Below, piece after piece: positions 35,538 to 43,359 of a DNA stretch of 64,000 nucleotides. Under the pieces are notes generated by a model that was given only the letters and a program-made list of their open reading frames with translations, was not told the origin of the DNA and did not search any database. The position numbers were made by a program, and so were the translations under genes. The DNA comes from Pandoraea terrigena. GTDB lineage: Bacteria; Pseudomonadota; Gammaproteobacteria; Burkholderiales; Burkholderiaceae. Each line of letters opens with the position of its first letter. Within the stretch, counting starts at the first letter, position 1. Location of the stretch: assembly GCF_902459705.1 (NCBI RefSeq), contig NZ_CABPRU010000001.1:558001-622000 (forward strand). The letters run 5' to 3'.

Positions 35538-36341
35538 TTATGAGGTGGGCGGCGTACGCAATGCGACCGCCGCAAGCACATGCGTCGCGCCGGCGCGCTT
35601 GAGGGCGGCTGCCGCGGCGTCGCAGGTCGCACCCGTCGTCATCACGTCGTCGACAAGGACAACACGACGCCCACGGACGCGGTCGCTCGCCACGAATGCG
35701 CCGCGCAGGTTGCGCCGGCGTTCATCGCGCGACAGGCCCCGCTGCGCGGCGGTCGTGCGCTCGCGATGCAGCAGGTGGGCGCTGGCCGGCAGATGCGCCC
35801 GTCGCGACGCGACACGCGAGAGTTCCCACGCCTGATTGAAACCCCGCGATGCCAGTCGCGAGGGCGCCAGCGGCACGGGTACCATCAGCGCCGTGGTGTC
35901 GCTGCGGGTCAAAAGGGCGTCGCCGAGGCGTTCGCCGAACTCGCGCGCGAACGGCAGGGCGCCATGGTATTTCAGACGAATCATCAGTGTATCGAGCGGT
36001 GCCACGTAGTCTGCGAGCGCCAGCGTCGCGTCGAACGCTGGCCGCAGCCGCAGGCATTGCCCGCACACGAGCGGTTGCGGGGTGCGGCAAATTGTCGCAC
36101 CAACGACGCCTGGTGGGGCGATGCCATCCCTGCGCGTCGTGAGCGATGGCAATGCGACGGCGCATTGGCGACAGCGCAACGGCGCATCGGTCCGGTCGGC
36201 GTCGAAGGCGTGCGCGCAGTCGGCGCAGATCTGTCGCGCAGCGCGCCGGTGGCAGAGCGCGCAGTGATCGGGCAACGCGGTGCGCAGCCATCCGCCAGCG
36301 AGCTTGGCGAGCGTCGGGAAGGTGGCATGAAGAAAGGACAA
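35538..36341 (-). CDS. comF: ComF family protein (phosphoribosyltransferase-like)
   Basis: The 267-residue protein has an N-terminal zinc region with CXXC pairs 'CALC', 'CADC', 'CRQC' and 'CGQC', and a C-terminal phosphoribosyltransferase-like domain with 'SRGFNQAWELSRV', 'QRGLSRDERRRNLRGAF' and the PRPP-loop 'VVLVDDVMTTGATCDAAA'. ComF proteins take part in DNA uptake and processing during transformation. With comM at 16 kb this suggests the organism may be competent. Transcribed with trmL. Confidence 0.94.
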   Translation of the reverse strand: MSFLHATFPTLAKLAGGWLRTALPDHCALCHRRAARQICADCAHAFDADRTDAPLRCRQCAVALPSLTTRRDGIAPPGVVGATICRTPQPLVCGQCLRLRPAFDATLALADYVAPLDTLMIRLKYHGALPFAREFGERLGDALLTRSDTTALMVPVPLAPSRLASRGFNQAWELSRVASRRAHLPASAHLLHRERTTAAQRGLSRDERRRNLRGAFVASDRVRGRRVVLVDDVMTTGATCDAAAAALKRAGATHVLAAVALRTPPTS

Positions 36342-36490
36342 GGCGATAGCAACGATGACGTGACATTTAGGGCGGCGCGACCGACGTCGGCCATGCGCCG
36401 CATGGACCGGCGGGCGCTGGTCGGCGCAGCGGTGCCCGATGCATTCGGACAGCAGCGAGTATACTGCCGACTCGCCTTTTCGCCCGTCCC

Positions 36491-37411
36491 ATGAAGCCTT
36501 CTGCCGCTCCCCCGACCTCGTCTTCTGCGTTCAATGCGCGTTTTTTGCGTACGGCGTTCGACCGCCGCGCGTTGCACTGGCCACAGGCCGACTTCCTGAT
36601 GCGGGAGGTGGCTTCGCGACTCGCGAGCCGGCTCGATTACATCAAGCTGAAGCCGACGCGCGTGCTCGATGCCGGATGCGGCACGGGCGGCGATCTGCTG
36701 AGCTTCGGCGAGCGTTACCCGGACGCCTATCGCGTGGGGCTTGACGCGTCGTTCGCGATGGCCAAAGCGGCCGCGGCGGCAGGGGCGACGACTGGCTGGC
36801 GGCGTCTGCTGCGCACTGCGCGGCCGTATGGTGTCGTGCAGGCCGATTTCTCCGCGCTGCCGTTCGCCTCGCGCACGTTCGACCTGGTGTGGTCGAACCT
36901 CGCGCTTCACTGGTATCGCGAGCCACACCGTGTCATTCCCGAGTGGCATCGCGTGCTGGGCAACGATGGCCTGCTGATGTTTTCGGCCTACGGCCCAGAC
37001 ACCCTGCGGGAGTTGCGGGCGGCGTGGGCGGAAGTCGACGAGGTGCCGCACGCCCTCGAGCCGACGGACATGCATGATCTTGGCGACATGATGGTGGCGA
37101 GCGGATTCGACACGCCGGTCACGGACATGGAGCGGCTCACGCTAACGTTCGAATCGCCAGACACCCTGTTGCGCGACGTGCGCCTGCTGGGTGTCAATCC
37201 GCGGCCCGAGCGTCGCATGGGACTCACGGGGCGGTCGCGTCTTGCGGCCTTGCGTGCCGCCCTGGAGCGTCAGCGCGGTGCGCACGGCACGATCGCGTTG
37301 ACGTTCGAACTCGTCTACGGACACGCCTGGAAAATTCCCGAAAAAACCGATGCGGCCGGTAATGCCGTCGTTCGCATTCAGGACATCGGGCGGGGCGGCC
37401 GGCCACGCTGA
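36491..37411 (+). CDS. SAM-dependent methyltransferase, BioC-like
   Basis: The 306-residue class I methyltransferase has motif I 'VLDAGCGTGGDLLSFGERYP' (about 58-77), 'QADFSALPFASRTFDLVWSNLALHWY' (motifs II-III, about 117-142) and 'EWHRVLGNDGLLMFSAYGPDTLREL', characteristic of BioC/malonyl-ACP O-methyltransferase relatives. No other biotin gene is adjacent, so the substrate is unproven. It is divergent from comF and is the last gene of the conserved housekeeping block before the biosynthetic cluster. Confidence 0.85.
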   Translation: MKPSAAPPTSSSAFNARFLRTAFDRRALHWPQADFLMREVASRLASRLDYIKLKPTRVLDAGCGTGGDLLSFGERYPDAYRVGLDASFAMAKAAAAAGATTGWRRLLRTARPYGVVQADFSALPFASRTFDLVWSNLALHWYREPHRVIPEWHRVLGNDGLLMFSAYGPDTLRELRAAWAEVDEVPHALEPTDMHDLGDMMVASGFDTPVTDMERLTLTFESPDTLLRDVRLLGVNPRPERRMGLTGRSRLAALRAALERQRGAHGTIALTFELVYGHAWKIPEKTDAAGNAVVRIQDIGRGGRPR

Positions 37412-37481
37412 GCCTCGCGGGCGTCACACGTCCTGTTCCCGCCGGCACCACGAACATCCCACCGCATCCTGCGTCCTACAC

Positions 37482-37497
37482 GAACATGCAGGTGTTC
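37482..37497. promoter_or_regulatory. Dyad GAACA-N6-TGTTC upstream of the biosynthetic operon
   Basis: The 16-bp dyad lies about 120 bases before the first gene of the cluster (GTG at 37618), in the only sizeable non-coding gap ahead of it. It is a candidate operator for the LuxR-type regulator at the other end of the cluster or for a global regulator. Assigned on symmetry and position only. Confidence 0.35.
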
Positions 37498-37617
37498 TGC
37501 GCTCGCCCGGTTCGCTTAAATGACGCTTTACGGCGTGTATGAGCGCAGGGCCTTGCGGATTGCCTTCGCTACGCCACGCCATTGCATCGCCCTTGGGCGA
37601 GACATCGGGAGGTCGGG

Positions 37618-38703
37618 GTGGGGGATCAGTACGAAACGTGGGTGGCGTCGCCGCAGGTTGAGCCTGCGCAAAGCGATACATCGCGTGATCGCCTGGGGCT
37701 GCGCGTGCACGGCGCGTTCCTGCGACCGGCTGCCCCTGTTTTCACCGCGATCGACGGCCTGTGCCGCGCCACGGTTCATCTCAAGCTGGAAGGGTTGAAC
37801 GCGGCCGGCTCCATCAAGCTGAAGACTGCGCTTCAACTGATCGAGGATCTGGAGGCGACGGGCCGCATTGACGCGAACACGCGGATCGTCGAATCGTCCT
37901 CTGGAAATCTCGGCGTGGCGCTGGCGATGGTGTGCGCGAATCGAGGCGTCCCTTTCACCTGCGTGACGGATCCCAACACGTCGCGTCATGCGATCCGTGC
38001 GATGCAGGCGGCGGGTGCGCACGTCGTGCGCGTCGAACGGCGCGATGCTCAGGGGGGCTATCTCGGCACACGCATCGCGTGGATTCGGGAGCAAGTGGCG
38101 CGCGATCCACGCTGGGTGTGGGTCAATCAGTACGCCAATCCGGGTAATTGGCGCGCGCACTATCGATGGACGGCGCCCGAGATCTTCGCGGCCTATCCCG
38201 ACGTCGACCATTTGTTCGTCGGCGCGGGCACGACCGGCACATTGATCGGTTGCTTGCGTTATGTCCGCGCGCATCGGCTGCCGACCCGTGTCGTCGCGGT
38301 CGACGCCGTCGGTTCGGTGACGTTCGGCAGGCCGCCGGGACCTCGCCGCATTCCCGGACTTGGCACGAGTTGCCGCCCGGCATTGTCCGAGTCGTCGCAC
38401 GCTGCGCCACCGGACGCCGTCGTCTACGTTCCCGAGGCCGATACCCTTCGCATGTGCCATACGCTGGCCGCGCGCGGTTTGCTCGCCGGCGGTTCCACGG
38501 GCAGCGTGTTGTGCGCCGTGCAGATGTCTTCGGCCGAGATTGCTGCCAACGACACGGTCGTCGCCGTCGCGCCCGACATGGGCGACAAGTATCTCGACAC
38601 CCTCTACGACCCCGATTGGGCCGCCGCGTGTATCGACGGCCGGCCGAGTCCGCCTTGCGGGACGTCTCCTTTCGTCGCTACCGTCCATCCTTCATTGCCA
38701 TGA
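37618..38703 (+). CDS. SbnA-like 2,3-diaminopropionate biosynthesis enzyme (PLP-dependent)
   Basis: The 361-residue protein is a cysteine-synthase-fold PLP enzyme of the SbnA type. SbnA joins O-phospho-L-serine and L-glutamate to form N-(1-amino-1-carboxy-2-ethyl)-glutamate. The PLP lysine is in 'LNAAGSIKLKTALQL', the phosphate loops are 'SSGNLGVALAMVC' and 'GAGTTGTLIGC'. The GTG start at 37618 is supported by GGGAGG five bases upstream. It overlaps the next gene, an SbnB homologue, by 4 bases (ATGA), which strengthens the assignment over ordinary cysteine synthase. First gene of an eight-gene operon. Confidence 0.88.
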   Translation: MGDQYETWVASPQVEPAQSDTSRDRLGLRVHGAFLRPAAPVFTAIDGLCRATVHLKLEGLNAAGSIKLKTALQLIEDLEATGRIDANTRIVESSSGNLGVALAMVCANRGVPFTCVTDPNTSRHAIRAMQAAGAHVVRVERRDAQGGYLGTRIAWIREQVARDPRWVWVNQYANPGNWRAHYRWTAPEIFAAYPDVDHLFVGAGTTGTLIGCLRYVRAHRLPTRVVAVDAVGSVTFGRPPGPRRIPGLGTSCRPALSESSHAAPPDAVVYVPEADTLRMCHTLAARGLLAGGSTGSVLCAVQMSSAEIAANDTVVAVAPDMGDKYLDTLYDPDWAAACIDGRPSPPCGTSPFVATVHPSLP

Positions 38704-39755
38704 ACGCACTCTCGCTACCGCAATTTCACGTGTTCACCGGAGAACAGGTCAACGCGGTCCTGGTGGAAGGACAATCTGCCGTCATCGATACCGTCGAGTC
38801 AGCGTATCGCGCGCATCACGCCGGGCGCACCGTCAATCCGGAGAGCCAGTTTCTCCGCTTTCCCGACGCGCAACGCAATCGCATCATCGCGCTGCCTGCC
38901 CACCTTCGCGATGGCAACGGCGAGGCGGTGACGGGCATCAAGTGGATATCCAGCTTCCCCGACAACATCGAACGAGGCATGCCGCGCGCCTCGGCGGTCC
39001 TCATCCTGAACGATGGGGCGACCGGTTATCCGATGGCATGCATGGAAGCCAGCCTGATCAGCGCGGCGCGCACGGCCGCCAGCGCGATCAGCGCGCTGCG
39101 GTGCCTCGCGCGTGATTCGCTCGCGACGAACGCGCCGTCTGAAACGGCCACGCGAAGCCTGCGCGTGGCGTTTGTCGGCGCCGGTGTGATCGCACGTCAC
39201 GTGGCAGAGTGCCTACCGCTCGCCGCGCTGCCGATCGGGGCGGTGGCGGTGCATGACCTGAACCCCGATTACGCTGCATCGCTCGCGACGCGCATCGGTG
39301 CGCGTCTGGGCGACGAAGCCCGCACCGAAGCGTCGCTTGAACGCACCATCCGCACGTCGGACGTCATCGTGTTCACCACGACGGCGTCCTCGCCGTACGT
39401 GGACAACCCCGATTGGTTCTCACACTGTCCCATCGTGCTGCACCTCTCGCTTCGCGACCTCGCGCCGGCCGTTGTTCTCCAGTCCCATAACGTTGTCGAT
39501 GACATCGATCATTGCCTGCGGGCGATGACCTCGTTGCATCTCGCCGAGGTCGAGACCGGTCATCGACGCTTCGTCACGACATCGCTGCCGCACTTGCTCT
39601 GCGGCGGCCAGGCGCCGCTGCGTGACCGGCCGATCGTGTTCTCGCCGTTTGGTCTGGGCATTCTCGATATTGCTGTCGGGCGTTGGGTCTATGAGCAGTT
39701 GGTGGCTCAGCAGGCGCCCGTCCCCCGTTTTTTCCATGAAATGCAACGCGCATGA
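38700..39755 (+). CDS. SbnB-like 2,3-diaminopropionate biosynthesis dehydrogenase
   Basis: The 351-residue protein belongs to the ornithine cyclodeaminase/mu-crystallin family, SbnB branch. SbnB uses NAD+ to cleave the SbnA product oxidatively into L-2,3-diaminopropionate and 2-oxoglutarate. Seen here are 'GIKWISSFPDNIERGMPRASAVLILND' by position (about 80-106), the Rossmann loop 'VAFVGAGVIARHVAECL' and 'DDIDHCLRAMTSLHLAE'. Its start overlaps the SbnA-like gene and its stop overlaps the PurA-like gene, each by 4 bases. The pair predicts L-2,3-diaminopropionate as the pathway entry. Confidence 0.9.
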   Translation: MNALSLPQFHVFTGEQVNAVLVEGQSAVIDTVESAYRAHHAGRTVNPESQFLRFPDAQRNRIIALPAHLRDGNGEAVTGIKWISSFPDNIERGMPRASAVLILNDGATGYPMACMEASLISAARTAASAISALRCLARDSLATNAPSETATRSLRVAFVGAGVIARHVAECLPLAALPIGAVAVHDLNPDYAASLATRIGARLGDEARTEASLERTIRTSDVIVFTTTASSPYVDNPDWFSHCPIVLHLSLRDLAPAVVLQSHNVVDDIDHCLRAMTSLHLAEVETGHRRFVTTSLPHLLCGGQAPLRDRPIVFSPFGLGILDIAVGRWVYEQLVAQQAPVPRFFHEMQRA

Positions 39756-41233
39756 CCTCTGTTACCTGTAGCGCCTCCTTTCCCGCCTCCTCTCCCGCCG
39801 CCGACCTCGCGTCGTCACCCGCCGAAGGCTTCGCTGACGTCCTCGTCGGTCTGCAGTACGGCGACGAAGGCAAAGCAAAGATCATCGATGCCCTCGCCGC
39901 GGGGTACGACGTGATCGCCCGATTCAATGGCGGTGCCAACGCGGGCCACACCATCGACACGCCGCTTGGCCGTATCGCGCTCAAGCAACTGCCTTCAGGC
40001 GTGTTTCATCCGCATGCCACGCTGTACATCGGCTCCGGGTGCGCCCTCAATCCGTGGAAGCTGGCCGACGAGATCGAGCAACTGCGCGCGATGGGCATCT
40101 CGCTCGACGGCCGGTTGCACATCAGCGCTCGGGCAGCGCTCGTCCAGCCCCACCACATTGCGCTGGATCGCCGCGGCGGCGGCACGATTGGCACCACGGG
40201 CAACGGCATCGGGCCGTGCTACGCCGATCGCGCCTTGCGTGTGCGCAACGACGCACGCGTCAATTGGATGCTCGGCGATCTGCTCGGGCGCGAAGCCGAC
40301 ACCGTGGCCTCGATGCGCGAAGTGTTCACGCGCATGATCAATGCAGAAGGGGGAACGTCGCCGTGGATCGCGGAGATGTCGGACTTGTTGCTGAGCCTGC
40401 CGAAGGTTGCCGACACCTTGCGCGCTTACCTCGAACCGGATCGAGGGTGGCTCGCCGATCGCGTGAAGCAAGGCGCGAGGGTGTTGTTCGAAGGCGCGCA
40501 GTCGGTGTTGCTCGATGTGGTCGATGGCAGCCAGCCGTATGTCACGTCGAGCCACACGGTGCCGGCTTATGCGTATGTCGGTGGCGATCTGTCGCCGAAG
40601 TACCACCGTCGAACCATCGGCGTGGCGAAGGCGGTCATGTCGCGCGTCGGCCGTGGTCCGTTTCCGTCGGAGCTGGGCGGGGAGCGATCGGCGCAATACT
40701 GTGACGACGCGTCGCTGTCGCACGTCGGCATGACCGAAGAGCAGGCGCGCTTCTCGCCGGATCAGCTACTGCGCTCCGACGATCCGTTCGACGTCGGAAC
40801 CGCGCTTCGCATGCTCACTGGCGAGTACGGCACGGGGACCGGTCGTCCGCGTCGCATCGGTATGCTCGACCTCGCGCAGTTGCGAGAGGTCGTCAAGGCC
40901 CACGCCGTCGACTGTGTGTATCTCAACAAGGTCGACTGTCTGGCGCATTACTTCCACTCGACCTATCAGGGGGTGCCGATGCGTGTGCATCGCGAGGTGA
41001 TGTCGGGCGACGTCATGCCCGACGTGTTGATCTATCCGGGACTGACCGAGCGCTCGCTCGCGCTGGGGGGCGAAGGTACGCTTGACGCCGCCATGCACGG
41101 CTTCGTCGATTTCGTCGAACGGCAAATCGGCGCGCCGCTGGCCGGTCTCGGACTGGGGCCGGAACGGGCCAGTCTTGTGTCGCTGGCCGCGCACCCATTG
41201 GCGCCTGCCGCCGCGGCGTCGAACCATGTCTGA
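39752..41233 (+). CDS. Adenylosuccinate synthetase paralogue (PurA-like) in the biosynthetic cluster
   Basis: The 493-residue protein has the PurA fold with an extra Ala/Ser-rich N terminus of about 26 residues. Conserved: 'QYGDEGKAKIID' with the catalytic Asp (about 39), 'GGANAGHT' with the catalytic His (about 66), 'GTTGNGIGP', 'LFEGAQSVLLDV', and the guanine motif 'NKVD' (about 392-395). The aspartate-binding loop, GATTGRRRRTG in E. coli, reads GTGTGRPRRIG here, so two or three contact positions differ. It may be a resistant copy protecting purine synthesis from the cluster product, or a GTP-dependent ligase in the pathway. No lyase (PurB-like) accompanies it. Start overlaps the upstream stop by 4 bases. 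Confidence 0.85.
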   Translation: MTSVTCSASFPASSPAADLASSPAEGFADVLVGLQYGDEGKAKIIDALAAGYDVIARFNGGANAGHTIDTPLGRIALKQLPSGVFHPHATLYIGSGCALNPWKLADEIEQLRAMGISLDGRLHISARAALVQPHHIALDRRGGGTIGTTGNGIGPCYADRALRVRNDARVNWMLGDLLGREADTVASMREVFTRMINAEGGTSPWIAEMSDLLLSLPKVADTLRAYLEPDRGWLADRVKQGARVLFEGAQSVLLDVVDGSQPYVTSSHTVPAYAYVGGDLSPKYHRRTIGVAKAVMSRVGRGPFPSELGGERSAQYCDDASLSHVGMTEEQARFSPDQLLRSDDPFDVGTALRMLTGEYGTGTGRPRRIGMLDLAQLREVVKAHAVDCVYLNKVDCLAHYFHSTYQGVPMRVHREVMSGDVMPDVLIYPGLTERSLALGGEGTLDAAMHGFVDFVERQIGAPLAGLGLGPERASLVSLAAHPLAPAAAASNHV

Positions 41234-42191
41234 TTGCCGGGCAACGCGCGCTATCGGCACGCGCTTGCCCGGCAGCGCGGGGGGGCGGGAGCATGAGCCG
41301 CGGCCGTGGCGAGACGTCGCGGCGGTTACGCGCTGTCGTGGTGAGGCACCGTTCCCGCCGCTGCAACCCGATCACCTGTTCTTCAACGTGTCGCTCATGC
41401 CGTATGCGACGCATCCGCTGGTCTGTGAGCGGGGTCAGGCGGCGCGGCAGCAGTTGAGTGCACGCCGTCTGGCCGACTACCTGAACAAGACGGAGCGCGT
41501 CGAGTTGTACATCGTGAATCGTGCCGTCGAGCAGATGCTCGGTATGCCGGGCATCGCGTCGGTCAGCCGTGACGATCTGCTCGCCATCTATACGGACGAG
41601 GGCTTTCACACGTGGATGATGGAGCGCTTCCGTGGACATCTGCTGAAACAGACCGGGTACGCGCTGGCGCGAACGCCCTCGTTGAGTGTCGTCCGTGTGC
41701 TGGCGTTGTGTGAGGCGGTGCCCGCCACGCTTCGCGGAATGGCCATCGTGGCGGCGGCAACTGTCACCGAGACGTTGATCACCGGCACGCTGCGCCAGGC
41801 GGGCGCCGGTGACGACATCTATCCGCCCGTGCGCGGCATGCTGAGCGAGCACGGTGCGGATGAGCGGCGTCATCAGGCGGCGTTTATCCGTTTTGCGAGC
41901 GAGTGGGTGCCGTCGTTGTCGCCTGCGGAGCGCGCGTTCCTCGATGCGCTTCTCCCCGACCTGATGACGGCGTTTCTTGCCCCGGAGTTGCCGGCGTGGC
42001 GAGTGCACTTGTGCGCGGTGGGGCTCGATGACGGTGAAGCCGATCGGGTGATCCGCGAGAGCATCGACCCGCTCGAAGTGGGCGTGCAAATGATGGAAGC
42101 CGCATTGGTACCACGGCGATTGTTCGAGCGGCTGGGCATGGCCTGTGCGGAACGCTTCGCGCAACAGGCGAGTCGCTGGCGACTGCCTTGA
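41226..42191 (+). CDS. AurF-like diiron N-oxygenase
   Basis: The 321-residue protein belongs to the p-aminobenzoate N-oxygenase (AurF) family of diiron enzymes that oxidise amines to hydroxylamines, nitroso or nitro groups. All seven expected metal ligands appear, with near-identical spacing to AurF: Glu93, Glu125, His128 (in DEGFH), Glu182, His209, Glu213 and His216 (in EHGADERRH). The ATG at 41226 overlaps the PurA-like gene by 8 bases. The likely substrate is the beta-amino group of diaminopropionate or a derivative. The flavin reductase at the end of the operon could supply electrons. Confidence 0.85.
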   Translation: MSDCRATRAIGTRLPGSAGGREHEPRPWRDVAAVTRCRGEAPFPPLQPDHLFFNVSLMPYATHPLVCERGQAARQQLSARRLADYLNKTERVELYIVNRAVEQMLGMPGIASVSRDDLLAIYTDEGFHTWMMERFRGHLLKQTGYALARTPSLSVVRVLALCEAVPATLRGMAIVAAATVTETLITGTLRQAGAGDDIYPPVRGMLSEHGADERRHQAAFIRFASEWVPSLSPAERAFLDALLPDLMTAFLAPELPAWRVHLCAVGLDDGEADRVIRESIDPLEVGVQMMEAALVPRRLFERLGMACAERFAQQASRWRLP

Positions 42192-42312
42192 CGGGCGACC
42201 CTGCGAGCCGCAGGCGTCGTGATGCGTGTGATCACGCGGCCGATCCGGTTCACCCCGGTGGACAGCGTTGCGCTGTCTTCGCGCCTTGCCGATAGACGAT
42301 CAGGAGAGATCT

Positions 42313-43359
42313 GTGAATTGCCACTGGCTAGCCCCCGATCTAACCATGAGTGCAGCGGCGTATCGCACACTGCTCGAGGCGGCGCTCGCCTTCAAGCACC
42401 GCTATCCGCTGCACACTGATGGCGCGCTACGGGGTCGAACGATCTATTTTCTGTTCTACAACGCGTCCTTACGCACCCGCAGCAGCTTCCAGACCGGTCT
42501 GTCGCGAATGGGCGGGCATGCCGTCGTGCTCGATCCGTTGAACGGGATCTATACGCCCGCGTTACCCGAGGCGGAGATACCGTATTCGACCGAGCGCGTG
42601 GCCGACGTGGCGCGGGTGCTGTCGTCCTACGGCGACGCGATTGCCATTCGCATGTATGGCGCACCGACCGGTTGGGTGTACGGTGCGGCGCATCGTCACC
42701 TCGAAGCCTTCGCGCAATGGAGCCGGGTGCCCGTCATCAACATGGAATGCGATCGCTTTCATCCGTGTCAGGCGCTCGCCGACGTGATGACGATGCGCGA
42801 GCAATTGGGCGAGCTGGCCGGACGACGGCTGTGCATCAGTTGGGCCTACTCGGGAAGCTGGCACAAGCCCGTAGCCGTACCGCAGAGTCTGTTGCTCGCC
42901 GCGCTGAAGGCCGGAATGGACGTGACGCTAGCGCATCCGGCGCCGTTCGGTCTCGATGCGCAGGTGATGACCGCAGCCGCGCAGTTCGCCGGGCAGACCG
43001 GCGCGCGCCTGCGCGTGACCCATGACCTGCGCGATGGCGTGACCGATGCGCACGTCGTCTACGCGAAATCATGGTGCAGTCTCGCCGCGCTGCCGCAACG
43101 CCGCGGCGATCCGGTCGACGAGGCAGCGATGCGCGATGCCTTCGAGCCGCATCGTGACTGGTGTGTGGACGCCGACATCATGCAACGTGCGGCGCCCGAC
43201 GCGGGATACCTGCACTGCCTGCCCGCCGACCGGGGGCAGGAGGTTATGGACGACGTGATCGACGGCCCGTCGTCGTGGGTGTTTCAACAGGCCGGGAATC
43301 GGCTTCACGCGCAGAACGCGGTGATGGCCCACCTGCTGAATCCGGGGTGCCTCGCGTGA
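42313..43359 (+). CDS. N-acetylornithine carbamoyltransferase-like enzyme
   Basis: The 348-residue transcarbamylase most resembles N-acetylornithine carbamoyltransferases: carbamoyl-phosphate loop 'NASLRTRSSFQTGLSRMGGHAVVL', 'VINMECDRFHPCQALADVM', 'ISWAYSGSWHKPVAVPQSLLL' and 'HCLPADRGQEVMDDVIDGP', shown piecewise. The substrate-side sequence departs from arginine-pathway enzymes. With diaminopropionate made upstream, carbamoylation would give a ureido-alanine (albizziine) or a related N-carbamoyl product. The GTG start at 42313 has AGGAGA six bases upstream; 121 bases separate it from the diiron gene, the only real gap in the operon. Confidence 0.82.
   Translation: MNCHWLAPDLTMSAAAYRTLLEAALAFKHRYPLHTDGALRGRTIYFLFYNASLRTRSSFQTGLSRMGGHAVVLDPLNGIYTPALPEAEIPYSTERVADVARVLSSYGDAIAIRMYGAPTGWVYGAAHRHLEAFAQWSRVPVINMECDRFHPCQALADVMTMREQLGELAGRRLCISWAYSGSWHKPVAVPQSLLLAALKAGMDVTLAHPAPFGLDAQVMTAAAQFAGQTGARLRVTHDLRDGVTDAHVVYAKSWCSLAALPQRRGDPVDEAAMRDAFEPHRDWCVDADIMQRAAPDAGYLHCLPADRGQEVMDDVIDGPSSWVFQQAGNRLHAQNAVMAHLLNPGCLA

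Noticed and set aside
37618-39755. Reading the SbnA/SbnB pair as a siderophore (staphyloferrin B-like) locus
   Set aside because: No NIS synthetase, no siderophore exporter, receptor or Fur-type site is present, and the following genes fit a small amino-acid product instead.
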